From positions 1-64,000 of the forward strand of contig CACJOS010000001.1 of assembly GCA_902595115.1 (NCBI GenBank): 64,000 bases of DNA, written 5' to 3'. Made by a program: the position numbers and the translations under genes. The notes under the pieces were generated by a model. It worked only from the letters and a program-made list of their open reading frames with translations. It had not been told where the DNA came from and did not search any database. Shown here in pieces: positions 29,363 to 40,399 of the stretch. How positions within the stretch are numbered: the first letter of the stretch is position 1; every line of letters begins with the position of its first letter. The DNA is from an uncultured Pelagibacteraceae bacterium (GTDB taxonomy: Bacteria; Pseudomonadota; Alphaproteobacteria; Pelagibacterales; Pelagibacteraceae).

Positions 29363-30037
29363 ATGGAAGCTGATATATCTTCACAAGCAGTTGGTTTAGC
29401 AACTAATACTGACTTTTCACTCCTGAAACTATTTCTGAGAGCTGATATTATTGTTAAGTCTGTAATGTTATTGTTAATAGCATGTTCTATTTATTCTTGG
29501 GCAATAATTATTGAAAAAATAAGATTGTTTAAAAAAATAAATATTTCTACCGAAGAATTTCAGGATAAATTTTGGAAATCAAAATCAGCTGAAAACTTTT
29601 ACAATAATATCCCTAAAAATATAGATGATCCATTAGCACAAATATTTAAAGCATCTATGGAAGCTGCATTAAAAACAAGATCTAAATCACAGCTTAATGA
29701 AAGACTCTCAAACATGCTTCAAATAAATATTGAAAAGCAAATGGAAAAAATTGAAAAAAGTTATACTTTTCTAGCTACAGTAGGTTCCACAGCTCCATTT
29801 ATTGGATTGTTCGGAACAGTTTGGGGTATTATGAATTCTTTTCAGTCAATTGCTATTTCAAGAAATACGAGTTTAGCAATTGTTGCACCTGGTATTGCAG
29901 AAGCATTATTTGCAACAGCATTAGGTCTTCTTGCTGCTATACCTGCTGTAGTTGCCTATAATAAATTTAGCAACGACTCAAAAAAATATCTCCAAAAATT
30001 AGAAAATTTTTCAAAAAGATTTTTATCAATTATTTAA
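29363..30037 (+). CDS. tolQ: Tol-Pal system protein TolQ
   Basis: 'SYTFLATVGSTAPFIGLFGTVWGIMNSFQSIAISRNTSLAIVAPGIAEALFATALGLLAAIPAVVAYN'. Confidence 0.97.
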   Translation: MEADISSQAVGLATNTDFSLLKLFLRADIIVKSVMLLLIACSIYSWAIIIEKIRLFKKINISTEEFQDKFWKSKSAENFYNNIPKNIDDPLAQIFKASMEAALKTRSKSQLNERLSNMLQINIEKQMEKIEKSYTFLATVGSTAPFIGLFGTVWGIMNSFQSIAISRNTSLAIVAPGIAEALFATALGLLAAIPAVVAYNKFSNDSKKYLQKLENFSKRFLSII

Positions 30038-30038
30038 A

Positions 30039-30455
30039 ATGGCTTTTAAATTTAAAAGGTCTTTAAGAGAACCAATGAGTGAAATCAACGTTACACCTTT
30101 TGTTGATGTAATGTTGGTGCTTTTAATCATATTCATGGTAACCGCACCTTTGTTGACCGTTGGAGTTCAAGTTGATTTACCTGAAAGTTCAGCAGATTCT
30201 TTGCCAGAGGAACAGGAACCATTAACTCTAACTATTAACTCCAAAGGTGAAATCTATATTCAGGAGTCAAAGGTTGAATTTGATAAAATCATCGCAAAAA
30301 TTTTAGCAGTATCAAAAAATAGAACCGACACAAGAATTTATGTAAGAGGAGATCAGTCAATTAACTATGGTAGAGTGTTAGAAGTAATGGGTATGTTATC
30401 TGGATCAGGATTTACCAAGGTTGCTTTAATTTCTGAGCCTTATAAGGAAAGGTAG
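30039..30455 (+). CDS. tolR: Tol-Pal system protein TolR
   Basis: 'EINVTPFVDVMLVLLIIFMVTAPLLTVGVQVDLPES', ExbD/TolR family. Confidence 0.96.
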   Translation: MAFKFKRSLREPMSEINVTPFVDVMLVLLIIFMVTAPLLTVGVQVDLPESSADSLPEEQEPLTLTINSKGEIYIQESKVEFDKIIAKILAVSKNRTDTRIYVRGDQSINYGRVLEVMGMLSGSGFTKVALISEPYKER

Positions 30456-30458
30456 AAA

Positions 30459-31268
30459 TTGACTAAAAATATTCTTATTTCCTCTTTACTGCATTTTTTT
30501 TTAATTTTTATTACAGCTGTAAGCCTCCCTTTTTTAGCAAAGAAACCGATTGATTTACCCCCTATTATTTCAGTCGAATTAATACAAATAGCTGAAAAAA
30601 CAAACATCCCATTTGCTCCAAAGGCAAAAAAAATAATAGAAGATGTTAAAAAAAAAGAGGAAAAAGTTACATCCGAACAAGCTCCTCCTAAGAAAGTAAA
30701 AAAGGAGAAGCCAGACGCAATACCATTACCAGATGATACTATAAAAAAGGTAGAAAAATTAGAGGAGAAAAAACAAAATCCAGAGAAAATTGAAGACGAA
30801 ATTAAACAAGTTTCTGAATTTGAAAAAGACGAATTATTTGATCCAGATAGTATTGCAGCTTTAATTGACAAATCAAAAGAAGAAACTGCAGAAACAACAA
30901 AAAAAAATAACAAAATAACTCAATCACAAGACAAAAACGTTGATAGTCTCAGTCTAACTTTAAGCGAAGAAGACGCTTTAAAAGCCCAAATATTTAGTTG
31001 CTGGAGTATTCCTTTAGGATTACCATATAATGAAAATTTATTAGTAAGGATTAAATTAGAATTGAAACCTGATGGAACTGTAATTAAGTCTGAAATTTTG
31101 GATCATGCCAGAATGAATAAACCTGGTCAGGGATTTTATAAAGTTTTGGCAGAAAGTGCTTTAAGAGCTATAAAATTATGTCAACCTTTGAGAGTACCTA
31201 CTAAAGGATATGAAAGATGGAAAAATCTACAATTAAATTTTGATGCAAGAGAAATGTTAGAGGGATGA
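30459..31268 (+). CDS. tolA: Tol-Pal system protein TolA-like (TTG start)
   Basis: N-terminal TM, K/E-rich middle, C-terminal TolA/TonB domain '[31 protein letters not shown]'; between tolR and tolB. Confidence 0.87.
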   Translation: MTKNILISSLLHFFLIFITAVSLPFLAKKPIDLPPIISVELIQIAEKTNIPFAPKAKKIIEDVKKKEEKVTSEQAPPKKVKKEKPDAIPLPDDTIKKVEKLEEKKQNPEKIEDEIKQVSEFEKDELFDPDSIAALIDKSKEETAETTKKNNKITQSQDKNVDSLSLTLSEEDALKAQIFSCWSIPLGLPYNENLLVRIKLELKPDGTVIKSEILDHARMNKPGQGFYKVLAESALRAIKLCQPLRVPTKGYERWKNLQLNFDAREMLEG

Positions 31269-32611
31269 TAAAAAAAATAAAACTATCAATTATTCTGCTT
31301 ATTATAGCAACTGCTCAATCAAATGCACTTATAGAAGTTGATATTACCAGAGGTAATCTCGATCCTCTTCCAATAGCAGTTTCACCTTTGTCTGCTGATA
31401 AGGACACTAATGAGAAATTAACTACAGAATTAAAAATAGATAAAGTTGGGCATGAAATTTCAAGTGTAGTTGAAAATAATTTAAGAAATTCCGGATTATT
31501 TAATCCATTAAATAAAGATGCATTCCTTCAAAAACCAAATATTGCACATTTAAAACCAAGATTTGAAGATTGGTCTTTAATAAAAGCTCAAGCATTAATT
31601 ACAGGTAAAGTAACTTTAAAAGATGAAAAACTAAGAGTTGAGTTTAGATTATGGGATGTACTCGCAGGAAAAGAGATGATGGCTTTAGCATTTACAACAG
31701 TTCCTTCGAACTGGCGAAGGGTTGGACATATAATTACAGATAAAGTTTACGAGAGATTAACTGGTGAAAAGGGATATTTTGATACTAGAATTATTTATGT
31801 AGCAGAGGAGGGTCCAAAAACAAAAAGAATAAAAAAATTGGCGATCATGGATCAAGATGGTTCAAATACAAAATATTTGACCTTAGGAAATGAATTAGTC
31901 TTAACTCCAAGATTTAATCCAACTAATCAAATGGTAACTTATCTTTCATATTTTAGGAACCTTCCAAGAGTATATTTGCTAGATATTGAAACTGGAATAC
32001 AGGAAGTAGTTGGAGATTTTCCTGGTATGACTTTTGCGCCTAGATTTTCACCTGATGGAAAAAAAATTATTATGAGTTTTGCAATGGATGGTAACTCAGA
32101 TATATATACTATGAATTTAGAAAATAGAATTGTAGAAAGAATAACAAATCATCCATCTATAGACACTTCTCCTTCTTACTCTCCAGATGGTAAATATATA
32201 TGTTTTAATTCTGACAGAAGTGGTTATCAACAAATTTATGTGATGAAGGCGGATGGGTCAAAAGTAAAAAGAATTTCTTTTGGAAAAGGTTTATATGGAA
32301 CACCTGTATGGTCTCCAAGAGGAGATTTAATTGCATTTACAAAATTACATAAAGGTAAATTTTACATCGGTGTGATGAGAACTGATGGGACTGGTGAAAG
32401 ACTTCTTACAGAGAATTTTTATCAGGAGGCTCCGTCATGGTCACCAAATGGAAGAGTTTTGATTTTTTATAGAGAAACCAAGACAGATTCTGAAGGTAAG
32501 GGCTTTTCTGCAAAACTATGGTCTATAGATTTAACGGGCTATAATGAGCGTATGGTTAAGACGGAATCTGACGCTTCCGACCCATCTTGGTCGTCTTTAT
32601 TAAGCAATTAG
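31265..32611 (+). CDS. tolB: Tol-Pal system beta-propeller protein TolB
   Basis: '[15 protein letters not shown]...[28 protein letters not shown]...[35 protein letters not shown]'. Confidence 0.97.
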   Translation: MIKKIKLSIILLIIATAQSNALIEVDITRGNLDPLPIAVSPLSADKDTNEKLTTELKIDKVGHEISSVVENNLRNSGLFNPLNKDAFLQKPNIAHLKPRFEDWSLIKAQALITGKVTLKDEKLRVEFRLWDVLAGKEMMALAFTTVPSNWRRVGHIITDKVYERLTGEKGYFDTRIIYVAEEGPKTKRIKKLAIMDQDGSNTKYLTLGNELVLTPRFNPTNQMVTYLSYFRNLPRVYLLDIETGIQEVVGDFPGMTFAPRFSPDGKKIIMSFAMDGNSDIYTMNLENRIVERITNHPSIDTSPSYSPDGKYICFNSDRSGYQQIYVMKADGSKVKRISFGKGLYGTPVWSPRGDLIAFTKLHKGKFYIGVMRTDGTGERLLTENFYQEAPSWSPNGRVLIFYRETKTDSEGKGFSAKLWSIDLTGYNERMVKTESDASDPSWSSLLSN

Positions 32612-32698
32612 ATGCAAATAATATAAAATAGTTGATTTTTTGACTTGAAAGATTTATCCAGTTGTGGAAAACTTAAAATAATCAATTAAGGAGCAGTG

Positions 32699-33175
32699 AT
32701 GAATTTAAGCAAGTTTTTTAAAAATGCATTTTTAGTAATGCTAGCATGTTTGGTACTTTCAGCTTGTGCAACTAAGAAAGTTCAAAATCAAATGCAAGGT
32801 GATGTGTACACAGGAACAGAAACTGTTGAATATTTAGCATCAGGAGTTCCAGACAGAGTATTCTTTGCTACAAACGAGTCAGTTTTAACAACTGCTTCAA
32901 GAGACACTCTAAGAAAACAAGCAGAATGGTTAAGAAAGAATTCAAAAATTAATGTAGTTTTAGAAGGTCATGCAGATGAAAGAGGAACAAGAGAGTATAA
33001 CTTAGCATTAGGCGAAAGAAGAGCTAATGCTGCAAAAGATTATTTAATGACTTACGGAATTTCAGCTAACAGAATTTCTGTAATAAGCTATGGTAAGGAA
33101 AGGCCTGTTGATTCAGGATCAAACCCATTAGCTTGGTCAAAAAATAGAAGATCTGTAACTGTAAAAGCAAATTAA
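32699..33175 (+). CDS. pal: Peptidoglycan-associated lipoprotein Pal
   Basis: Lipobox 'LVLSACA'; OmpA domain 'VVLEGHADERGTREYNLALGERRANAAKDYLMTYGISANRISVISYGKERP'. Confidence 0.97.
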   Translation: MNLSKFFKNAFLVMLACLVLSACATKKVQNQMQGDVYTGTETVEYLASGVPDRVFFATNESVLTTASRDTLRKQAEWLRKNSKINVVLEGHADERGTREYNLALGERRANAAKDYLMTYGISANRISVISYGKERPVDSGSNPLAWSKNRRSVTVKAN

Positions 33176-33187
33176 TTAAAATTTTAG

Positions 33188-33226
33188 AAGACCCCAAAGT
33201 ACAATATTCTTTGGGGTCTTTTTTTT
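33188..33226 (+). terminator. Rho-independent terminator after pal
   Basis: AAGACCCCAAAG-tacaatatt-CTTTGGGGTCTT followed by a T-run; perfect 12-bp stem including T-tract pairing. Confidence 0.92.
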
Positions 33227-33253
33227 GCCATCATTATAAATACTAATCTAAAT

Positions 33254-34234
33254 TTGAAGATGAAAAAAATTAGACATTTATTAGCTTTATACTTTTTTAG
33301 TTTATTTTTTTTAAATACTTTCTCTGTTGCAGATAGTCATAATATATCAGAGTTATTAGAAACGATCCAAAAAGATTTAAAAACTTTAGAAAAAGCAGTT
33401 TATTCAAATTCTTCAGATAATGATCTAAATATTACAAATTCAATGGACCAAAACTCAGAAGAGGTTCTAACTAGACATCTGCTCAAGTTATCAGAAATAG
33501 AAAGTCAGTTTCAAGAATTAACAAACAAATTTGAAGAAATAAATTTTAAATTAGACAAACTTTCAAATAGAATATCAAAATCCCAAGCTGATAACCAATT
33601 AAGATTTCAACAATTAGAAAATAAAACTGTAAACTTGAACATTAATGAAAATAACACAGCAAAAATTAAAAGTGAGGATCAAGTTTTACCCGGATCTTCC
33701 CAGCCTCAAGATTTAGGTTCAATATCTTATAAAGATACTGATACTGGTCAAGAAACACAAGAGATACAGTCTATCGAAACTACCAATACTGTTGTAACAG
33801 AAAATTTTATTTCGGAAGAAAAAATTTTACCAGATGGAACACCAAACGAGCAATATGAGTTCGCTACTAGTTTTTTAAAAGTTGGTGATTATAATATGGC
33901 AGAGAGAGCATTTAGAGAATTTGTTGATAGCAACCCAGATCATAATTTGGCTGGCAACGCACAATACTGGTATGCAGAAACTTTTCGAATTAGACAGCTA
34001 TTTACAGACGCTGCCTCGGCATATCTAGAGGGTTATCAAAAATATCCAAAGAGTCAGAAGGCTCCTATAAATTTGTTGAAACTTGGTGTATCATTAGTTC
34101 AAATTGGAGAAAAAGATCAGGGCTGTTTAATGATTTCTGGAGTTGAAAAAGAATACCCAAAAGCCAATCAGTCCGTTCTACAAAAAGCCAAATATGAGGA
34201 AAAAAAGTTTGAATGTAAAAAAGAGGAATCTTAA
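33254..34234 (+). CDS. cpoB: Tol-Pal system protein YbgF/CpoB
   Basis: Signal peptide, coiled-coil region, C-terminal TPR 'EQYEFATSFLKVGDYNMAERAFREFVDSNPDHNLAGNAQYWYAETFRIRQLFTDAASAYLEGYQKYPKSQKAP'. Confidence 0.92.
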   Translation: MKMKKIRHLLALYFFSLFFLNTFSVADSHNISELLETIQKDLKTLEKAVYSNSSDNDLNITNSMDQNSEEVLTRHLLKLSEIESQFQELTNKFEEINFKLDKLSNRISKSQADNQLRFQQLENKTVNLNINENNTAKIKSEDQVLPGSSQPQDLGSISYKDTDTGQETQEIQSIETTNTVVTENFISEEKILPDGTPNEQYEFATSFLKVGDYNMAERAFREFVDSNPDHNLAGNAQYWYAETFRIRQLFTDAASAYLEGYQKYPKSQKAPINLLKLGVSLVQIGEKDQGCLMISGVEKEYPKANQSVLQKAKYEEKKFECKKEES

Positions 34235-35222
34235 TAAATCAACTTTTTTTTTGAATCAAATATTTATTAAAAAAATTTATAAAATATTCGATAGGAATGT
34301 TAAAGGTATAGATAAAGCTCTTGTAGCTGTATCTGGAGGACCAGATAGCCTAGCTTTGGCTTTTTTAGCTAAATGTTATTCAATTCATAATGGAAAAAAA
34401 TTTCATTACGCTTTAGTCGATCATAATTTACGAAAAGAGTCATCTTCAGAGTCAAAGACAGTTGCTAAATTATTAAAAAAAATTGACATTAACTGTAAAA
34501 TTTTGGTGTGGAGAGGAAAAAAGCCAAGTTCAAATATTCAGAAAATAGCAAGAAACAAGAGATATCAATTACTATTCAAGGAGTGTAATAGATTAAAAGT
34601 AAATAAATTATTGTTGGGCCATCAAATCAACGATTTACATGAAAATTTTTTTTTAAGAATGACAAGGGGGAGTGGTTTAAAGGGATTAACATCCCTAGGG
34701 AAAAATTCTGTATTTTCAAACATGGAAATATTAAGACCATTAATTAATTTGAAAAAAAAAGATCTTGAAAATCTTGCTTTAAAAGTTTTTGGAACATTTA
34801 TGAAAGATCCATCAAATAAAAATGAGGATTTTACAAGAGTAAGAATAAGGAAAATTCTCAAAGATTTTAATGAGGAGGGTTTAGATTTTAAGAAAATCAA
34901 TCTGACTATAAATAATTTAAAATCGGCAAATGAAGCATTAGATTTTTACACCAGAAAAAATATAGTTGATAATGCAACATACATTAAAAAAAAAAAATCA
35001 TTCCATTTAAACAAAAATTTTTTTAATAATCCGAATGATGTTTTATTAAGATCAATTAGTTCAATTTTTCAAATTTTGAGTGGGAGATACTACTCACCAA
35101 GAGGAAAGAAGCTTATGCGGCTAATATCCCAGATGACACTTCAAAATGACCTAAAAAAAGCAACTCTTGGCGGATGTATAGTTGAAAAAGTTAAAGAAAC
35201 TGTAATTATATGTGAAGAATAA
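34194..35222 (+). CDS. tilS: tRNA(Ile)-lysidine synthetase (start uncertain; the longest ORF starts at 34143 inside cpoB)
   Basis: PP-loop 'ALVAVSGGPDSLALAFLA', 'LVDHNLRKESSSES', 'LLGHQINDLHENFFLRMTRGSGLKGL'. Confidence 0.92.
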   Translation: MRKKSLNVKKRNLNKSTFFLNQIFIKKIYKIFDRNVKGIDKALVAVSGGPDSLALAFLAKCYSIHNGKKFHYALVDHNLRKESSSESKTVAKLLKKIDINCKILVWRGKKPSSNIQKIARNKRYQLLFKECNRLKVNKLLLGHQINDLHENFFLRMTRGSGLKGLTSLGKNSVFSNMEILRPLINLKKKDLENLALKVFGTFMKDPSNKNEDFTRVRIRKILKDFNEEGLDFKKINLTINNLKSANEALDFYTRKNIVDNATYIKKKKSFHLNKNFFNNPNDVLLRSISSIFQILSGRYYSPRGKKLMRLISQMTLQNDLKKATLGGCIVEKVKETVIICEE

Positions 35223-35290
35223 CTTGCTGAGGTCAAATTACCGCAAAAATAGACACTTGTTTAATTTAAAATAACTCTTATTTTATAGTC

Positions 35291-37195
35291 ATGAATTTCA
35301 AAAATCTAGCAATGTGGGGAATTATTGTGTTTCTTACAATAGGTCTTTACAACATGTTTAAAAATCCGCAATCAAACATGTCAAGCAAAAACCAAATAAA
35401 TTTCTCAGAATTTCTTTCTGAGGTAGATAATGGTAGAGTTATTCAAGTCGAGATTAAGGGGAATAATATTGAGGGTGTTTTATCCGATGGAAATAATTTC
35501 ACTACATATGCGCCAAATGATCCGAATTTAATTGAAAGGCTTTCATCAAAGGGTGTTTCAATATCTGCAGCTCCGTTAGATGAAAAAATGCCATCTTTGT
35601 TTGGTGTACTGCTATCATGGTTCCCAATGCTTTTATTAATTGCGGTCTGGATCTTTTTTATGAGACAGATGCAAGGAGGCAAAGGTGGAGCAATGGGATT
35701 TGGAAGATCAAAAGCAAAAATGATGAATGAACTTAAAGGTAAAGTTACATTCAATGATGTTGCGGGAGTTGAGGAAGCTAAAGAAGAAGTTGAAGAAGTT
35801 GTTGAATTCTTAAGAGACCCAAAAAAATTTAGCAGATTGGGAGGAAAGATTCCAAGAGGATGTTTATTAGTGGGTCCTCCAGGAACTGGAAAAACTCTTT
35901 TAGCAAGAGCGATTGCTGGAGAAGCTGGAGTGCCATTTTTTACAATTTCAGGTTCAGATTTTGTTGAAATGTTTGTTGGAGTTGGTGCATCTAGAGTTCG
36001 AGATATGTTTGAACAAGGAAAAAAACATTCACCATGTATTATTTTTATAGATGAAATAGATGCTGTAGGTAGAAGCCGTGGAGCTGGATTAGGTGGCGGA
36101 AATGATGAAAGAGAGCAAACTTTGAATCAATTATTAGTAGAGATGGATGGATTTGATACTAATGAGGGAGTTATAATAATTGCTGCTACAAACAGACCGG
36201 ACGTTTTAGACCCTGCACTATTAAGGCCAGGAAGATTTGATAGACAAGTTGTAGTTTCGAACCCTGATATAATTGGACGAGAAAAAATATTAAAAGTGCA
36301 TGCTAAGAAAATTACAATGGCCCCAGATATTAATTTAAGAACTGTTGCACGAGGGACACCAGGTTTCTCAGGAGCTGATTTAGCTAATTTAGTAAATGAG
36401 TCAGCATTGTTAGCTGCTAGAAAAAATAAAAGAATAGTTACAAATCAGGAATTTGAAGAGGCAAAAGATAAAGTCATGATGGGTGCAGAGAGAAGATCTA
36501 TGGTTATGACAGAAGATGAAAAAAAATTAACTGCATATCATGAAGGTGGTCATGCACTAGTTTCATTCAATATGCCTAGCTATGATCCAATTCATAAGGC
36601 AACAATAATACCAAGAGGTAGAGCATTAGGAATGGTAATGAATTTGCCTGAAAGAGACAAACATGGTCATTCGATTAAATATTTGAAAGCTAGATTAGCA
36701 GTTTGTTTTGGAGGAAGAGTCGCTGAAGAATTAATTTTTGGTAAGGACAATATTTCAACAGGCGCTGGAGGTGGAAATGGTTCAGATATTAATCAAGCTA
36801 CTCAGCTTGCAAGGGCAATGGTAACTAAATACGGTATGAGTGAGGAATTAGGACCTGTAGAGTATGGAGAAAATCAAGAAGAGGTGTTTCTTGGAAGATC
36901 CGTAACACAAACACAAAGTGTTTCTGAAGCGGTGGCACAAAAAATTGATAAAGAGATTAGAAAATTAGTTGATGAAGGTTACAACCAAGCAAAAAAAATA
37001 TTGTCTGAAAAAATTGATGATTTACATAAGATTGCAAAAGCATTATTAACTTATGAAACGTTGACAGGCGAGGAAATAGAAAAAATAATTAATAAAAACG
37101 AATTTCCAAAAAACAAATTAGACACTAAAGACGAAGAACAAGATCAGAGCTCAGCTTTAGGTTCGATCGGTTTAAAACCAAAAATAGTTCACTAA
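35291..37195 (+). CDS. ftsH: ATP-dependent zinc metalloprotease FtsH
   Basis: '[51 protein letters not shown]', 'HEGGHALV', two N-terminal TMs. Confidence 0.98.
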   Translation: MNFKNLAMWGIIVFLTIGLYNMFKNPQSNMSSKNQINFSEFLSEVDNGRVIQVEIKGNNIEGVLSDGNNFTTYAPNDPNLIERLSSKGVSISAAPLDEKMPSLFGVLLSWFPMLLLIAVWIFFMRQMQGGKGGAMGFGRSKAKMMNELKGKVTFNDVAGVEEAKEEVEEVVEFLRDPKKFSRLGGKIPRGCLLVGPPGTGKTLLARAIAGEAGVPFFTISGSDFVEMFVGVGASRVRDMFEQGKKHSPCIIFIDEIDAVGRSRGAGLGGGNDEREQTLNQLLVEMDGFDTNEGVIIIAATNRPDVLDPALLRPGRFDRQVVVSNPDIIGREKILKVHAKKITMAPDINLRTVARGTPGFSGADLANLVNESALLAARKNKRIVTNQEFEEAKDKVMMGAERRSMVMTEDEKKLTAYHEGGHALVSFNMPSYDPIHKATIIPRGRALGMVMNLPERDKHGHSIKYLKARLAVCFGGRVAEELIFGKDNISTGAGGGNGSDINQATQLARAMVTKYGMSEELGPVEYGENQEEVFLGRSVTQTQSVSEAVAQKIDKEIRKLVDEGYNQAKKILSEKIDDLHKIAKALLTYETLTGEEIEKIINKNEFPKNKLDTKDEEQDQSSALGSIGLKPKIVH

Positions 37196-37201
37196 TCCTT
37201 A

Positions 37202-38251
37202 ATGGATAAATATTACACTAAACCGTGTAATTTTTATTTTGGAAAAAATTCAATAAGTAAGATCAAAAAAAAGAAATCTCTCCCGCTTCATGGTAATAGA
37301 TTAGTTTCCTTTGATTCTATAGAAATTCTTTCGAGAAAAGGTTCAAAAACTTTAGAAATACTTGACGTTAAGCTTTTACCAAAAAAAATAAAATATAAAG
37401 TTCAGCAGGATTTAAAAAAAATTACTCAAAAAAAAAAGTTTAAAAATTTAAAATTATCCTCCTCGCCTGTATTAATGGGGATTATAAACTTAACTCCAGA
37501 TAGTTTTTCAGATGGTGGTAAATATAAAAATACTAACTCTGCTTATAAACATTCAAAATTTTTAATACAAAAAGGTTGTAAAATAATTGATGTAGGAGGA
37601 GAGTCTACAAGACCAGGATCTTCAGACATAAATGTGGATTTAGAGTGGAAAAGAATTCAAAACTTTTTTAAAAAAAGTAGAGGCCTAAAAAGTTTGATCT
37701 CAGTAGATACTAGAAAAAGTAAAATTATGTACAAAGCAAATAAGTATAAATTAAATCTCATAAATGATATATCTGGATTGAGTTACGATTCAAATACTCT
37801 AGAATTTCTAAAAAAAACAAATAAACCGTTTGTATTAAATCATATAAAAGGTGAACCGGTAAATATGCAAAAAAATCCCAAATATAACAATGTTGTTTTG
37901 GATATATATGATTTTTTTGAAGAAAAATTAAAAATAATAAGAAACAAAGGTATTAAACATAATAATATTATTTTGGATCCAGGAATTGGATTTGGTAAAA
38001 ACTTGAAACATAATATTACTATTTTAAAAGATATTTCTGTTTTTCACTCGCTTGGTTTTCCATTACTATTGGGTATATCAAGAAAAAGATTTATTAAAGA
38101 TTTATCAGATATGAATGATAGTAAAGAGAGAATAGGTGGAACTATATCAGCAAGTTTGTGGTCTATGATGTTGGGTGTTCAATTATTAAGAGTTCATGAT
38201 GTAAATGAAGTTAATCAAGCCATAAAAGTATTTAAAAAACTTAATTTTTAA
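37202..38251 (+). CDS. folP: Dihydropteroate synthase with ~90-aa N-terminal extension
   Basis: 'VLMGIINLTPDSFSDGGKY...IIDVGGESTRPGS...ISVDTRKSKIM...LINDISGL...ILDPGIGFGK...LLLGISRKRFI'. Confidence 0.95.
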   Translation: MDKYYTKPCNFYFGKNSISKIKKKKSLPLHGNRLVSFDSIEILSRKGSKTLEILDVKLLPKKIKYKVQQDLKKITQKKKFKNLKLSSSPVLMGIINLTPDSFSDGGKYKNTNSAYKHSKFLIQKGCKIIDVGGESTRPGSSDINVDLEWKRIQNFFKKSRGLKSLISVDTRKSKIMYKANKYKLNLINDISGLSYDSNTLEFLKKTNKPFVLNHIKGEPVNMQKNPKYNNVVLDIYDFFEEKLKIIRNKGIKHNNIILDPGIGFGKNLKHNITILKDISVFHSLGFPLLLGISRKRFIKDLSDMNDSKERIGGTISASLWSMMLGVQLLRVHDVNEVNQAIKVFKKLNF

Positions 38252-38254
38252 TCA

Positions 38255-39586
38255 ATGCCAAAAAAATATTTTGGAACAGATGGAATAAGAGGAAGAGTAA
38301 ATGATTCAAAAATAAATGGAGATATGTTTTTTAAATTTGGGCTGGCAGCAGGGACGTATTTTAAAAATTTAAAAAAAGTTAAACAAACGGCCGTAATTGC
38401 AAAAGATACACGTCTTTCAGGATATACTTTAGAGCCCGCACTTGTATCTGGACTCGCATCTGCAGGAATGCATGTATTTACACTAGGACCACTTCCAACA
38501 AATGGATTAGCTATGTTAACAAAAAAAATGAGAGCTAACTTAGGCATAATGATAACCGCATCACACAATCCTTATTATGATAATGGTTTGAAATTATTTG
38601 GCCCAGATGGTCTAAAATTATCGGATAAAATTGAAAAAAAAATTGAGAAATTAATTGATTCTAAAATTAATAATAATCTATCTTCGCCTGAAAACTTGGG
38701 TCGAGTAAAAAGATTAGAGAATGCGACTGATAGGTATTTAAGTATTTTAAAAAATAATTTTCCAAAAAGTTTTAGTTTAAAGGGCACTAAAATTGCTATT
38801 GATTGTGCAAATGGGGCTGGATATAAATCTGCACCAAAATTATTTAGATCATTGGGTGCAAAAGTTTATAATATTGGTGTAAACCCAAACGGTTTAAATA
38901 TTAATCAAAAGTGTGGTTCAACATTTCCACAAAAAATTAAATCTCTCGTATCAAGAGAAAAAGTAAACTTAGGAATTTCTCTAGATGGAGATGCTGATAG
39001 GATTATAGTTTGTGATGAAAATTCAAAAATTATTAATGGTGATCAAATAATTGCAATGCTTGCGAAAAGATGGAAAAAAAAAAAAATTTTAAAAGGGGGT
39101 GTAATTGGCACATTAATGTCTAATTACGGATTAGAAGTTTTTTTTAAAGAAAATAAAATCAAGTTTGTAAGAGCAAATGTTGGTGACAGATATGTAAAAG
39201 AAAAAATGCAAATGAAGAAATTTAATTTAGGTGGTGAACAATCTGGTCACATAATCCTTGGAAAATTTGCAACAACAGGCGACGGACTACTGGTAGCTCT
39301 TGAAATTCTTTTTTCGATGAGAAAAGGAAAAAAAGCAAGTGAATTATTTAAAAATTTTATACCAACACCTCAAGTTCTTAAAAATATTTATGTGAAAGAT
39401 AAAAATATTATAAATTCTATAAAGTGTAAAAACGCAATTAAAAAATCAACAAAATTGTTGGGTAAAGATGGGAGAATTTTAGTAAGAAAATCTGGAACTG
39501 AACCTAAAATTAGAATAATGGTCGAAACAAAAGATAAAAAATTAATATCAAGGTGTATTAACTTAGTTAAGAGGTCAATAAATTAA
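38255..39586 (+). CDS. glmM: Phosphoglucosamine mutase
   Basis: 'KKYFGTDGIRGRVN...GIMITASHNPYYDNGLKLFGPDG...GISLDGDADRIIVCDE...GGEQSGHII...VRKSGTEPKIRIMVE'. Confidence 0.97.
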   Translation: MPKKYFGTDGIRGRVNDSKINGDMFFKFGLAAGTYFKNLKKVKQTAVIAKDTRLSGYTLEPALVSGLASAGMHVFTLGPLPTNGLAMLTKKMRANLGIMITASHNPYYDNGLKLFGPDGLKLSDKIEKKIEKLIDSKINNNLSSPENLGRVKRLENATDRYLSILKNNFPKSFSLKGTKIAIDCANGAGYKSAPKLFRSLGAKVYNIGVNPNGLNINQKCGSTFPQKIKSLVSREKVNLGISLDGDADRIIVCDENSKIINGDQIIAMLAKRWKKKKILKGGVIGTLMSNYGLEVFFKENKIKFVRANVGDRYVKEKMQMKKFNLGGEQSGHIILGKFATTGDGLLVALEILFSMRKGKKASELFKNFIPTPQVLKNIYVKDKNIINSIKCKNAIKKSTKLLGKDGRILVRKSGTEPKIRIMVETKDKKLISRCINLVKRSIN

Positions 39587-40399
39587 TTGAAAATTAAATC
39601 TAAAATTTTAATTATTGCTGGCTCAGATTCATCAGGCGGTGCTGGAGTGCAGGCAGACATTAAAACAATTACCTCGCTAGGTTCTTATGCTATGACAGCC
39701 ATAACCGCCTTAACAGCACAAAATACTAAAGGTGTTATGTCAATTGTAAATGTTTATCCAAGCGAAGTTTCAAAGCAAATTGAGTACACTTGTAAAGATA
39801 TCAAGCCAGATGCTATAAAAATCGGCATGCTTCATTCATCAAAAGTAATAAAAGCAGTCTGCAAATCTCTTAATAAAATTAGAGCTAAGAATATAATTTT
39901 GGACCCAGTTATGGTTTCCACCAGTAAGGTCAAACTTATAAATGATAGTGCAATTAATACCTTAAAAAATGATATGATCAAAAAGGTTGAATTAATAACT
40001 CCAAATATACCTGAGGCCGAAATATTATCTGAATTAAAAATAAACTCAATTGAGGACATGATTTTTGCAGGTAAAAAATTAATTAAGATTGGTGCTAAAA
40101 ATGTTCTTCTAAAAGGTGGTCATTTAAGAAAAACAAATATTTGCGATATTTTCATAAGCAAAAATAAAATTAAAATTTTTAAAAATAGAAAGTTAAAAAC
40201 TAGAAATTCACATGGAACTGGATGTTCCTTATCAAGTGCAATCGCTACGTATTATTCATGTGGAAAAACATTAAACAGATCTTGTGAGCTAGCAATTAAA
40301 TATGTTAACCATGCAATTAGAACTGGTCCAAATTTTGGGAAAGGAAACGGACCTATTAATCACTTAACAAGTATAAATATTGATAAAAAATTTTTATGA
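39587..40399 (+). CDS. thiD: Bifunctional hydroxymethylpyrimidine kinase/phosphomethylpyrimidine kinase (TTG start)
   Basis: '[41 protein letters not shown]...[10 protein letters not shown]...LLKGGHL...[13 protein letters not shown]'. Confidence 0.95.
   Translation: MKIKSKILIIAGSDSSGGAGVQADIKTITSLGSYAMTAITALTAQNTKGVMSIVNVYPSEVSKQIEYTCKDIKPDAIKIGMLHSSKVIKAVCKSLNKIRAKNIILDPVMVSTSKVKLINDSAINTLKNDMIKKVELITPNIPEAEILSELKINSIEDMIFAGKKLIKIGAKNVLLKGGHLRKTNICDIFISKNKIKIFKNRKLKTRNSHGTGCSLSSAIATYYSCGKTLNRSCELAIKYVNHAIRTGPNFGKGNGPINHLTSINIDKKFL

Noticed and set aside
34143-34193. Longest tilS start at 34143
   Set aside because: It would overlap cpoB by about 90 nt with lysine-rich out-of-frame sequence; a later start is more likely, though I cannot fix the exact codon.
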